This document shows positions 16,794-25,505 of a DNA stretch of 64,000 nucleotides, in pieces; the stretch's first letter is position 1, and every line of letters begins with the position of its first letter. A program made the position numbers and the translations under genes. This stretch comes from Zhongshania aquatica (GTDB lineage Bacteria; Pseudomonadota; Gammaproteobacteria; Pseudomonadales; Spongiibacteraceae): positions 186,001-250,000 of the forward strand of contig NZ_JANZNQ010000002.1 in the NCBI RefSeq assembly GCF_027257955.1. The letters run 5' to 3'. The notes under the pieces were generated by a model. It did no database searches, was not told the DNA's origin, and saw nothing but the letters and a program-made list of their open reading frames with translations.

Positions 16794-18182
16794 CTAGCCC
16801 CGTATACGGCGCACGCGGAAATTACGTCCCTTTAACTTACCTTCGCTTAGCTTACGAAGACCATCGGCTACAACATCATTGCGCACTGCAACGTAGGCGG
16901 TATTGTCAAAAACATGGATCTTACCCACGTCGGTACCTGCTATACCATTTTCTCCGGTCAGCGCACCGACGATATCGCCAGGGCGAATTTTCTGCTTTTT
17001 GCCACCGTCAATTTGCAAACAAGCCATCGGTGGCTTGAAGGTCGGCTTATCGAGATGATTGATATCAGGTAAGGCTTCAGGAACCACTTTATTACCGCGC
17101 ATTTCTTCAATACGAGCAATTTTGGCGCTTTCGCGATCCGTATACAGACTACACGCAATGCCTTTTCCACCAGCGCGGCCAGTACGACCAATACGATGAA
17201 TATGTACTTCGGCATCGCGAGCGATATGGTAATTGATGACCGCGTCTAAGGCGTCGATATCCAAGCCCCGCGCAGCGACATCCGTCGCAACCAACACAGA
17301 CACACTTTTATTAGCAAAGCGCACTAGTGTCTGGTCACGCATCTTTTGATCAAGGTCGCCGTGCAATGCCTGAACACTGAAACCAGCCTCTCGCAAATCG
17401 TCACAGACTTGCTGGGTTTCGTGGCGAGTATTACAGAAGATGACCGTTGAGTCGGGACGGTATCTCAACAGCAGCAACTTAACCGCGACAATACGTTGGG
17501 TATTATCAGCCACTTTAAAAAAATGCTGGGCGATGCTGTCGTTATCGTGGGTAGATTCCACTTTTACTAGCAAGGGCCGCTGCATGATACGCATCGCAAC
17601 ATCCTGAATTTCATCAGGATAAGTCGCACTAAACAGTAGGCTTTGCCGTTCTTTGGGTATATACCCAATGATGGTATCTAGCGAGTCTTGAAAACCCATT
17701 TCTAACATGCGATCCGCTTCGTCTAATACCAGCGTATTCACATTATCGAGTTTTAAGGTGCCTTTACGGACGTGTTCTTCTATTCGACCAGGCGTTCCCA
17801 CGACGATATGCGCGCCGTGCTCTAAAGAGCCAATTTGCGGCCCAAATGGCATACCGCCACATAAGGTCAGAATTTTAATGTTGTGGATGGTACGCGCTAA
17901 TTTGCGTAACTCCTTGGCCACTTGGTCTGCCAACTCACGGGTTGGGCACAGCACCAAAGACTGCACGCAGAAGCGTTTAACGTCTAACTTTTGTAATTGG
18001 GTCAATCCGAACACGGCGGTTTTACCTGAGCCGGTTTTCCCCTGTGCAATCACATCTTTGCCATGCAAGGTGTGCGGCAAGGCCTTGGCCTGAATGGGGG
18101 TCATCTCGGTATAACCTAAGGAGATCAGGTTTTCTAATAATGCCGGATTTAACGGAAGGGTGGAGAATTCTAGCTGACTCAC
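16794..18182 (-). CDS. dbpA: ATP-dependent RNA helicase DbpA
   Basis: DEAD-box helicase activated by 23S rRNA hairpin 92 during large-subunit assembly. Motifs include GKTGSGKT, PTRELADQV, DEAD, SATYPDE and [10 protein letters not shown]. The C-terminal ~75 residues (KKQKIRPGDIVGALTGENGIAG...) form the RRM-like rRNA-binding domain that defines DbpA. The GTG at 18182 with AGGA eight bases before gives 462 residues, the family length. The longer frame to 18302 would cross the terminator of the cold-shock gene. Confidence 0.95.
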   Translation of the reverse strand: MSQLEFSTLPLNPALLENLISLGYTEMTPIQAKALPHTLHGKDVIAQGKTGSGKTAVFGLTQLQKLDVKRFCVQSLVLCPTRELADQVAKELRKLARTIHNIKILTLCGGMPFGPQIGSLEHGAHIVVGTPGRIEEHVRKGTLKLDNVNTLVLDEADRMLEMGFQDSLDTIIGYIPKERQSLLFSATYPDEIQDVAMRIMQRPLLVKVESTHDNDSIAQHFFKVADNTQRIVAVKLLLLRYRPDSTVIFCNTRHETQQVCDDLREAGFSVQALHGDLDQKMRDQTLVRFANKSVSVLVATDVAARGLDIDALDAVINYHIARDAEVHIHRIGRTGRAGGKGIACSLYTDRESAKIARIEEMRGNKVVPEALPDINHLDKPTFKPPMACLQIDGGKKQKIRPGDIVGALTGENGIAGTDVGKIHVFDNTAYVAVRNDVVADGLRKLSEGKLKGRNFRVRRIRG

Positions 18183-18261
18183 GGTGTTTTTCCTGTAGTA
18201 CCGCCAGAATGAATACGCGGCGGTGGCGCAATGTACGCAAAAATAAATAGTGTTGCTGAAA

Positions 18262-18297
18262 AGAAAAAAGGGCAAGACCCGTAGGTCCTGCCCCTTT
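18262..18297 (-). terminator. Strong terminator of the cold-shock gene
   Basis: On the minus strand a 14-bp stem (two G-U pairs) is capped by a UACG tetraloop closed by C-G and followed by TTTTTTC and more T. It lies about 60 bases after the csp stop and before dbpA. Confidence 0.85.
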
Positions 18298-18357
18298 AGC
18301 ATTCAATCCACAAGGGTTTGAAGCTGGCTGGAACCCGAAGGCCCAGCCCATAGCAAA

Positions 18358-18564
18358 TTACAGTGCTACGATGTTCTCTGCTTGAGGACCTTTTTGTCCT
18401 TGAGTAACAGTGAACTGTACGCGCTGGCCTTCAACCAAAGTTTTGAAGCCTGAACCAGAGATAGCGCTGAAGTGAGCGAAAACGTCTGGGCCAGATTCTT
18501 GCTCGATGAAGCCAAAGCCTTTAGATTCGTTGAACCATTTTACTGTGCCAGTAGTAGTAGACAT
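18358..18564 (-). CDS. CspA-family cold-shock protein
   Basis: A 68-residue OB-fold protein that binds single-stranded RNA/DNA. RNP1 (KGFGFIEQ) and RNP2 (VFAHFSAI) are intact, with the usual GTVKWFN start. It has a long untranslated leader of roughly 150 bases behind a promoter at about 18721-18748, as in cold-regulated csp genes, and a strong terminator. Which paralogue it matches cannot be told from sequence alone. Confidence 0.96.
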   Translation of the reverse strand: MSTTTGTVKWFNESKGFGFIEQESGPDVFAHFSAISGSGFKTLVEGQRVQFTVTQGQKGPQAENIVAL

Positions 18565-18720
18565 AATTTTAATCCTGAAATATTCAAAGGTAATTTTGAT
18601 CTAAAATAAGATCGGTTAGGCTGGAAGTGATTCTATTACTTATGAAGTACAGGACGAAAACTACAGACAGGACTTCGAAATGGTGTACATAAATATAGGT
18701 CGAACTTTCTAGCTGCACTG

Positions 18721-18748
18721 AGTATATAGACATTTCCATGCTTGTCTA
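18721..18748 (-). promoter_or_regulatory. Promoter of the cold-shock gene with long leader
   Basis: On the minus strand TAGACA (18748-18743) and TATACT (18726-18721) are spaced by 16 bases. A start near 18713 would leave a leader of about 150 bases, long enough to fold as a cold-responsive 5' UTR. Confidence 0.55.
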
Positions 18749-18822
18749 CCCCCTATTGCTACCAAATCCCTGTGTAATACCCTTATAAATGCAGGACTTA
18801 CACAGAGCAACGCGCCTGAGCG

Positions 18823-20265
18823 TTAGCACTGCAGGCGACATTCAGCTAGAGACTCCTCGTCCAGATAAGTGATCGTGGCGGTATTAAAATTGAGATCAAC
18901 AAACAAATGGCAGTAATATTCCCCATGCCGCCAGGCCATTGATACACTGGAGTCATTGGAATATCCCAGCTCAAAATGACCATCAAAGGCTGGGTAATTG
19001 CTTCTAAATCGCATCAATGACAGCAATCGCTGCACAACCGGTTGCTCAACCGCCTCGTCGATTTCATCCATACTGTAGAAATGGCGATTGATGTCTCGCA
19101 ACTCTCCAGTGGCCTCCATCAACTCATTGTCGTTACACCCAGCCAACAAACCCACGTAATACACCTGCGGAATCCCCGGCGTAAAAAACTGGATAGCGCG
19201 CGCGGCTAAATAAGCATCATCATTGCGCATCAACGCGTCATAAAACGTACACGTTAATTGGTAAATTGCGCCAACACTGTGAATATTGGCAGCCGAGCGC
19301 CGTAATATCGGGTCGGCGCTGCGACTGGAAATATTATCAATAAGCGCGCGGATTTTTTCCTCGGGTAAGACCCCTTCCACGTCAGGAATACAAATACCGT
19401 CGTGGGTATCCAAAACGGTGACCATATTGCGGGGACACATGCGCAGCCAATTTTTAAGATAGACACTATTGGCGTCTAATAAAGAAAACAATAAAAGCGG
19501 CGGCAACGCAAAGCCATAGGGATGCATATTTCGACGACTGATGGCGTACTGATAGCTACTGTGGTCATGAACTTCAGGCAAAACCTCGGCGCCGTGTAGT
19601 TGCGCCACGCCGTTTATCCAATCTAAGTTTCGATAAACATCTGGCTCAACAAGAAAGCAGCTCGTACCAATACGCTTGGTGGTATACCCAAAGGCATCAA
19701 GCCTAAACAACTTCACACCTCGCTGGGCGAGAAAGCCAATATAGTTTTCCATCAGCTGGTAGGTCAGCTCAGACTCATAATTTAAGTCGATCTGATGTTC
19801 GGTGAAGGTACACCACACTCGACCAGTGCTTCCGTCGGCAAAGTTTACCCGACGGAATGGCTCTTTTTCTTTGCGGATATGAATTTTCGCTAAATCGTCT
19901 GGGGTTATGTCACCGAACTTTTCGACGTGAACAAATAAGTCTGAGTATTCAGATTCGTAGCCCTTGGCGACAAAGTCCTTAAACTCTTCCGACTCATCAG
20001 AAATATGGTTAACAGTCACATCACAGCAAAGATCGTATTTTGAAGAAATACGTTCAATATCTTCCCAGTCACCGTAGGCAGGATCGACTTCTTTATGAGT
20101 AAGCGGGGAAAATCCCGCGTCAGCATTTGAAGGAAAAAACGGCAGAATATGGACACCACCGATTGCATTTGAAAAGTGCCGTTCAATGACGGTATGTAAA
20201 TCTTTGAGGTTATTACCAAGACGATTGGGATAGCAAATCATCTGCACAGCATTGCGCAAGGCCAT
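18823..20265 (-). CDS. GH13_18 phosphorylase (sucrose or glucosylglycerol phosphorylase)
   Basis: A 480-residue retaining glucoside phosphorylase that releases glucose 1-phosphate. It aligns along its length with sucrose phosphorylases: nucleophile Asp190 (FRLDAFGY), acid/base Glu231 (LPEVHDH) and Asp289 (LDTHDG). The acceptor loops differ from true sucrose phosphorylase: the segment equal to LYRPRPGLPF reads HIRKEKEPF, and the NLDLYQ loop reads VGAIYQ with the fructose-binding Asp absent. With a glucosylglycerol synthase gene 2.6 kb away, glucosylglycerol phosphorylase is the more likely activity (inference). GGAG lies seven bases before the ATG. Confidence 0.88.
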   Translation of the reverse strand: MALRNAVQMICYPNRLGNNLKDLHTVIERHFSNAIGGVHILPFFPSNADAGFSPLTHKEVDPAYGDWEDIERISSKYDLCCDVTVNHISDESEEFKDFVAKGYESEYSDLFVHVEKFGDITPDDLAKIHIRKEKEPFRRVNFADGSTGRVWCTFTEHQIDLNYESELTYQLMENYIGFLAQRGVKLFRLDAFGYTTKRIGTSCFLVEPDVYRNLDWINGVAQLHGAEVLPEVHDHSSYQYAISRRNMHPYGFALPPLLLFSLLDANSVYLKNWLRMCPRNMVTVLDTHDGICIPDVEGVLPEEKIRALIDNISSRSADPILRRSAANIHSVGAIYQLTCTFYDALMRNDDAYLAARAIQFFTPGIPQVYYVGLLAGCNDNELMEATGELRDINRHFYSMDEIDEAVEQPVVQRLLSLMRFRSNYPAFDGHFELGYSNDSSVSMAWRHGEYYCHLFVDLNFNTATITYLDEESLAECRLQC

Positions 20266-20460
20266 AGGACGGCTCCGGTCTGTGAGTGATAGTTAACCAT
20301 AACCATTGCTCGGCAAGCATGCAAATCAGGACGGTACATCTTGAGCAAAAATCGATATATTCTCGTCATTAACAAACAATAAGACGTATAAACAACCTGT
20401 TAAATGATAATCAAGCCGATATTGCTTTAGTCAAAACTCACCCAGCCAAACATATAAATT

Positions 20461-21450
20461 TTAGGCGGCACGAACAAAGCGTTGACGATACTCCCGCGGC
20501 GTCATCTGACAATAACGTTTGAACAATCGCCTAAATGCGCTTTCATCTTGATATCCGCAGCGTTGCACTATTTCTGAAAATCGCAACTGTGTGGTTTCCA
20601 ATAAAATTTTGCTGCGCTCTATTCTAAGCTTTTGAGTTAAACCCTGCGGAGATTCCCCAATCGCGCTTTGAAAACGACGTATTAAGGTACGGGGACTCAC
20701 GGCCATACTCGCCGCTAAATCTTCTATTTTAAAGTCGCGCGCCAAATTCGAGCGAATCCATTGCTCAGATTTATTAACCAGATCATCACTGCTATCGAAT
20801 AATGACAAAATGGCATAGGGCGCCTGTGTATGACGCTGGCTATCCAGCATCATATATTTAGCCAGCAATCGCGCAAAAGGTTTACCGGCATACTTCTCAA
20901 TTACACTAAGACCAACATCAAAAAATGAACTAGAGCCCGCGCCACTTAAAACATTGCCGGAGTATACGCATATAGCATCGGTATCTACTTGAATAGTGGG
21001 ATAACGCCTTTGCATCTCGCTCTGCAACCACCACGCCGTCGTCGCTCGACCACCCTCTAACAACCCAGCCTCGGCAAGCGCAAAACTGCCACTGCAATTT
21101 GTGGCAATCAACTCCAAGTCCCGACCATACTCTCGCAGCCAATCAACATGCTCACCCCAACGCAATATATTTTCAGACACGCTAGCCGCCTTGGGAATCA
21201 TAAAACCCGGGCTAAATAGCGTGTCACCAGAGCGAACTTCCTCGACGCTGCCATCGACATCCATACGACATCCATTAGCGCACTCTATCGACCGTCCATC
21301 TAAAGACACAAAACGCACATCAAATAATGGTGCTGCGCTTTTCGCTGTGTTTTTAGCAATCATATTCGCGACCATGAACAAATCACGAGTACCAACTAGG
21401 CCACCAGCCATAGCACCATCCACCGCCAGAATGAACACTCGCCGACTCAT
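20461..21450 (-). CDS. GlxA-family AraC-type transcriptional regulator
   Basis: A 329-residue regulator with an N-terminal DJ-1/PfpI-like amidase domain (about 1-190) and a C-terminal pair of AraC helix-turn-helix motifs (LAASMAVSPRTLIRRFQ and the second ending CQMTPREYRQRF). The PfpI cysteine region reads IATNCSGSFALAEAGLL, so a cysteine is present. ATG 21450 is preceded by AGGAGAGG; the longer frame is unlikely. It lies between the phosphorylase and the lipoprotein/BTLCP genes and is divergent from the latter across a repeat-rich promoter, so it may control either side. Confidence 0.92.
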   Translation of the reverse strand: MSRRVFILAVDGAMAGGLVGTRDLFMVANMIAKNTAKSAAPLFDVRFVSLDGRSIECANGCRMDVDGSVEEVRSGDTLFSPGFMIPKAASVSENILRWGEHVDWLREYGRDLELIATNCSGSFALAEAGLLEGGRATTAWWLQSEMQRRYPTIQVDTDAICVYSGNVLSGAGSSSFFDVGLSVIEKYAGKPFARLLAKYMMLDSQRHTQAPYAILSLFDSSDDLVNKSEQWIRSNLARDFKIEDLAASMAVSPRTLIRRFQSAIGESPQGLTQKLRIERSKILLETTQLRFSEIVQRCGYQDESAFRRLFKRYCQMTPREYRQRFVRAA

Positions 21451-21485
21451 CACACCTCTCCTAACCTGTAATTTTGGCAATATAA

Positions 21486-21579
21486 GTGCCATATACGCCA
21501 ATATACCCTTAAATCAGCTAGCGACAAGCAGAAAAACTCAAATGGCGTATATAACACTTTATATGTCATATAAGACACT
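21486..21579. promoter_or_regulatory. Three related 14-15-base motifs in a divergent promoter
   Basis: GTGCCATATACGCCA (21486-21500, plus), GTGTTATATACGCCA (21557-21543, minus; 13 of 15 identical) and GTGTCTTATATGAC (about 21579-21566, minus) share one pattern. They fall between the GlxA/AraC-type regulator and the lipoprotein gene, where an AraC-family operator is expected. Confidence 0.5.
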
Positions 21580-21639
21580 GTAGCAGACATAAATCCCCAC
21601 CTAAACTAGCCCCAAGGAATGCGACAGGAGATTGTCACC

Positions 21640-21819
21640 ATGAAAACGCAAACTAGAAGACGCTTCTTAATCAGCCTCGGCGTAACACTTGGCGTCGCAA
21701 GCTTGGGGCTAAACGGGTGCAGCAGCATAGAACCGCAACCATTTAGCATAGGCGTGGTAGTTAAAGCACCCAAGGGTTGCCAGGAGCTGTTAGCAAAAGA
21801 CAAACGGGGGGATTGCTAG
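21640..21819 (+). CDS. Small Tat-type lipoprotein
   Basis: A 59-residue protein. The N-terminus has a twin-arginine motif (TRRRFLIS), a hydrophobic core and a lipobox ending LNGC near residue 27, so a short lipid-anchored peptide of about 32 residues would result. The mature part ends GCQELLAKDKRGDC with two cysteines. GGAG lies about ten bases before ATG 21640; an upstream in-frame ATG at 21619 is less likely. One base separates its stop from the BTLCP gene, so the two are translationally coupled. The function is unknown. Confidence 0.75.
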   Translation: MKTQTRRRFLISLGVTLGVASLGLNGCSSIEPQPFSIGVVVKAPKGCQELLAKDKRGDC

Positions 21820-21820
21820 A

Positions 21821-22225
21821 ATGAGCGACTTAAAAAGTGAGCTGCAATATATCCATAGAACCGTGAGCAAACACTTCGTACAAACAAATGACATCGGCGA
21901 GAGCTGGGACATGCCACCACCAGGATACAACGGCCATCAGTGGCTACGCGACGACTGCGATGGTTTTTGTCTAGCTTGTAGAGTTCTACTTAGAGATATG
22001 GGTATAGCAAGCCGACTAGTTTACTGCGAACTTGGCCGCAGCGGCCACCTAGTGGTTGAAGTGCAGGGCTGGATATTAGACTTGCGCCAACGCAGTGTGG
22101 TAGCAAATACATTGCTACCACACTACCGCTGGCTCCGAATCTCCGGTTACGAGGCGGGTGATCCATGGCGAGAGATTATTAACGATGAAGCTACATTAAC
22201 ATTAACGATGGCGTCGCTAGGTTAA
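21821..22225 (+). CDS. BTLCP (transglutaminase-like cysteine peptidase) family protein
   Basis: A compact 134-residue papain-fold enzyme of the bacterial transglutaminase-like cysteine proteinase group. The putative triad is Cys in DCDGFCLAC (around residue 49), His in SGHLVVEV (around 86) and Asp in WILDLRQ (around 95). There is no signal peptide. It is coupled to the small Tat lipoprotein in front. Larger relatives include the LapG peptidase and phage-borne proteins; this one is shorter and its substrate is unknown. It might act in the cytoplasm or as a phage-derived remnant function. Confidence 0.82.
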   Translation: MSDLKSELQYIHRTVSKHFVQTNDIGESWDMPPPGYNGHQWLRDDCDGFCLACRVLLRDMGIASRLVYCELGRSGHLVVEVQGWILDLRQRSVVANTLLPHYRWLRISGYEAGDPWREIINDEATLTLTMASLG

Positions 22226-22400
22226 TAATTATTGAGCATAATTTAGCCCTAACTAAAACATGCCATTTCTAAATGCCGCAGGTAAGACATGGCGTCGCTG
22301 AAAATTGAATCACGGATATCGCCCGTAACAAGCTTCCGAAACGATAAATCAATTCTAAACGCTCCACTCTCTTGGCCACAAAAGAAAACTTCTAATGCAA
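22226..22400. other. Non-coding gap after BTLCP gene
   Basis: No recognisable gene. A roughly 50-codon open stretch on the minus strand ends at 22249 and overlaps the cytochrome-like remnant. It has no start site or known family, and could be more decayed coding sequence. Confidence 0.4.
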
Positions 22401-22630
22401 TTAAAGTGCTTTCAAATACTCTTTAATGGCACGCCGCTCAACCTCAGTCAGCACGCGAGTGAACTCATGGCCGCCATTGCCCTGACTATAAAATGTTGAA
22501 TTATAAATTTTGCACTCGTCAATCTACTGGTCAGTCACGATAGGAATATTGATAGGCGTAATATTCGCGGCAATACCCTCCAACAATAGCGAATCCAGAT
22601 AGCCCCCATCATTCACACAACCGGAGAGTA
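22401..22630 (-). pseudogene. Remnant of a c-type-cytochrome-like protein (C-terminal end)
   Basis: On the minus strand an open stretch ends at 22401 and encodes a recognisable C-terminal tail containing YSQGNGGHEF and ending AIKEYLKAL, as in di-haem cytochrome/peroxidase-like proteins. Going upstream the same frame has a TAG at 22526-22524, then more readable sequence (CVNDGGYLDSLLLEGIAANI) and another TAG near 22638. No haem CxxCH motif remains and no start is evident. This looks like a decayed gene fragment left between the BTLCP gene and the synthase. The family call rests on the tail only. Confidence 0.5.
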
Positions 22631-22830
22631 AGCACTATGGCAACTTGCACAAGACCCCCTTTCGCCTATCGTATTTTCTGCATGGTGAAATCACCCCTGC
22701 GTATCAGCGGGAATGTGCCGTCGCAATGATTGCGTACTTAGAACGTATATTGCATTACAAGAATCATAGCCAGTGTCCACTCACACTCTGGCGAGCAAAT
22801 GAGCGCCCGCAGTGGGCGCGAACAGCCAAG

Positions 22831-25107
22831 CTAAGCAACCCTAGAGGGCACCTCGCTCAACGGAGATGCTTTTCGGGCGCTGCGGCAAGCGTCGACAGCA
22901 CTCATAAACTCTTCTCCCCACACATTTATGTCGTTGTGACGCACCACCTCGTAGGCTTCACGCATTCTACTGCGCGCCTCTTCACGGTTGAGAGTAAGCG
23001 CTAAATAACAAGTTTTAACTAACTCATTGCGGTCATGGGGATTGGCCAAAATTGGTCCGCGTAATTCGGCAGCCGCACCAGCGAATTCGGACAACACTAA
23101 TACGCCCGATCCGTCAGTCATACCTTGAGTAGCGATATATTCCTTGGCGACCAAATTGAGTCCGTCTCGCAGCGGCGTTATCCACATAACATCCGCCATG
23201 CTGTAGTAGGCAACTAACTCGGCAAACGGGAGACTGCGGAAGAAGAACTGCAAAGGCGTCCAGCCTACTTTAGCAAATCGGCCATTGATGCGACCCACCG
23301 CCTGCTCGATCTGATGCTGTAAATCGCGATAGATGGTCATTTCACTTGCCGCAGGCACACAGACCATCATGAGGGTGACTTTGTCGTGCAAATCAGGGTA
23401 TTCGTTTAAAAGACGCTCGTAGGCCTCAAGCTGCTCTAATATCCCCTTGGTGTAATCGAGCCTACCCACCGACAAAATCATTCGAGTACCCTGTAGTTCT
23501 TCTCTCAACTCCTCCATGCGTCGCTGAACTTTTGCATCACTCAAGGCATTTTCTACCCGCTTCAAATCCAAGCCAACAGGATGCGCACCCAAACAAATAC
23601 GGCGATCATTAACCTTTATTTCGGTGGTCATTTCATCAAGCCCGACAGCGCATCCGTAGGTGAAAAAGCGCGGCGCACAATTCATTTTCGCGGTGACTTC
23701 CAGCGGTGTCACGCCCCTAGCTACGTCAACAAAATTCTCGGACTGGCGCGGAATATGAAAGCCAATATAGTCACACTGTAAAAGGCTACCGATAATATCT
23801 CGGCGCCAAGGAATAACGTTAAACACGTCGGCTGAAGGAAAATAGGTGTGATGGAAAAAGGCGATGACCACGTCTGGGCGAATCTCGCGTAAAAACGCGG
23901 GCACCATCCACAAATTATAATCGTGTATCCAAACCGTCGCGCCCTCGGCCGCTTCGGCAGCGGCCGCTTCGGCAAAGCGTCGATTCACATCCATAAACAC
24001 TTGCCAATGATCCTCTCTAAACGTAGCCCGCTCCCAAAACGTGTGCAAAGTAGGCCAAAACGCCTCTTTAGAGAATTTCTTATAAAAGATATCTACATCA
24101 TTTTTACTGAGCGCCACACGGGACGCGACAAGATTGGGGTACTGCACCGTGTCCACTTCTGTATGGGTTTCAAATTTCCCATCACCAGGCTCATGAACAG
24201 ACCACGCCACCCATGACCCCGCTCGACCATCGGCAAAAAAGCTCATTAAGGTCGGAATAATGCCGTTTGGCGAGGTCGGCTTACGACGGGTAGTCACGCC
24301 ATTCTCACGAGTTTCTTCATACGGCAGGCGGTGATACACAATCACCAGATCAGACTTTCCCGGCACCGCTACATCGCGCTGCTCTGCCTCCATTCCCGCC
24401 ATACCAAGAAAACCAAAATGTTCAAAGGCCTGCAAAATACCACCGCAGCCCGGATGTTCCGCATGATAAACCCGGGCACGATTTTCTGTCCCTTTCAACA
24501 AAGCGGGTTCAGAATCGCCGACACAAACACCGATAAAACCATGCTCATACATCGACAGATCATTTAAGGTATCACCGGCAACCAAGACATTTTCATCGCC
24601 AATAGCTAGATGCTCAACTAGACCACGAAGAGTCGAGCCCTTATTTACACCTTTAGGCAAAATATCTAAATACAGGTCGGCGGAATACAACAAGTCGCAA
24701 TCAAGCTCGCGTACAGCCTCCTCCAGATCAAGGCTTACTGCCTCTGCACCACAAAAGAAAGAGCAGCGACGTTCCTGTGGAACATCTTGACGCTGTAAAT
24801 CGGGTATGTGTGCTACCGCCTGTTCAACCACGTGTTCACCTGGCCAACGTCGATCTATTTCACCTTGCAGTGGCTGAATAGATTGCTGTGTATGACCATC
24901 CACCACTGTGCAACCGACATCGCAAATAATGTAATCAGGCGCGGGGATAGTGGGGTCAGAAAGCAGTGGCAGCACGGACTCAAGACCGCGACCGGTCACA
25001 AAGGCCAGCTTAATTTCGGGATGCGCCGCTATCAGTTGATAGAGCTTTAGTCGTTGATCACTGTCACCAGCGAGAAATGTACCGTCTAAATCTGTTGCTA
25101 AAAGCAT
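22831..25107 (-). CDS. ggpPS: Bifunctional glucosylglycerol-phosphate phosphatase-synthase (GgpPS type)
   Basis: A 758-residue fusion. Residues about 1-245 are a HAD phosphatase (DLDGT at 6-10, GDTLND near 178-183). Residues about 260-735 are a GT20 glycosyltransferase related to trehalose-phosphate synthase, with GRLDYTKGI and the C-terminal PLRDGLNLVAKEY signature. This domain order matches the fused enzyme that makes the osmolyte glucosylglycerol from ADP-glucose and glycerol 3-phosphate in Azotobacter and marine pseudomonads, while OtsBA-type trehalose enzymes usually order the domains differently. ATG 25107 with AGGTA upstream is preferred over 25146. A trehalose role is less likely but not excluded. 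Confidence 0.85.
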   Translation of the reverse strand: MLLATDLDGTFLAGDSDQRLKLYQLIAAHPEIKLAFVTGRGLESVLPLLSDPTIPAPDYIICDVGCTVVDGHTQQSIQPLQGEIDRRWPGEHVVEQAVAHIPDLQRQDVPQERRCSFFCGAEAVSLDLEEAVRELDCDLLYSADLYLDILPKGVNKGSTLRGLVEHLAIGDENVLVAGDTLNDLSMYEHGFIGVCVGDSEPALLKGTENRARVYHAEHPGCGGILQAFEHFGFLGMAGMEAEQRDVAVPGKSDLVIVYHRLPYEETRENGVTTRRKPTSPNGIIPTLMSFFADGRAGSWVAWSVHEPGDGKFETHTEVDTVQYPNLVASRVALSKNDVDIFYKKFSKEAFWPTLHTFWERATFREDHWQVFMDVNRRFAEAAAAEAAEGATVWIHDYNLWMVPAFLREIRPDVVIAFFHHTYFPSADVFNVIPWRRDIIGSLLQCDYIGFHIPRQSENFVDVARGVTPLEVTAKMNCAPRFFTYGCAVGLDEMTTEIKVNDRRICLGAHPVGLDLKRVENALSDAKVQRRMEELREELQGTRMILSVGRLDYTKGILEQLEAYERLLNEYPDLHDKVTLMMVCVPAASEMTIYRDLQHQIEQAVGRINGRFAKVGWTPLQFFFRSLPFAELVAYYSMADVMWITPLRDGLNLVAKEYIATQGMTDGSGVLVLSEFAGAAAELRGPILANPHDRNELVKTCYLALTLNREEARSRMREAYEVVRHNDINVWGEEFMSAVDACRSARKASPLSEVPSRVA

Positions 25108-25505
25108 TATAGATACCTGCGTTTGAACGCAGAGCCCAGCTCCCACCAGACTCCGGGTGCTGTTATAAAAAATTCATAACACCAACATACTACACAGCAA
25201 AATCACATAAAGATTGGAATATATTTTGCCGCACTTACTTTTCATATTGTCAAACATGCAGGTATTGTGCCGTCCAAAGGTCAAAAAAACCTTCAAATAA
25301 AGCTAAAAGTACCGCCGTACGGGACGATAATAAGTTTTAAAATAAATGAAATTTTATCAAAAAATATAATTTCCCTATTTTTTTGACTGCAAATGCAGCG
25401 AATAATTGTAAATCGCACCAAATCTTACCACTCAAGGATTTTTTTAAAAAAATTATTAAAAGTAAATTTGCTACAACGCAAAAGCTGTGCCACAGTAAAA
25501 ACGTA
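25108..25505. other. A+T-rich divergent promoter region, ggpPS / ectoine operon
   Basis: This 400-base gap separates two osmolyte operons transcribed away from each other. It is clearly richer in A and T than the genes. A perfect TATAAT lies at 25365-25370 for the rightward operon, with no good -35 box, which could mean an activator-dependent promoter. No gene is seen. Confidence 0.45.

Noticed and set aside
22645-23004. Plus-strand frame of 119 codons near the end of ggpPS
   Set aside because: It overlaps the synthase C-terminus on the opposite strand and shows no family similarity.
22831-25107. Trehalose-6-phosphate synthase/phosphatase
   Set aside because: The N-terminal HAD plus GT20 order and the adjacent GH13_18 gene fit GgpPS better; kept as an alternative only.
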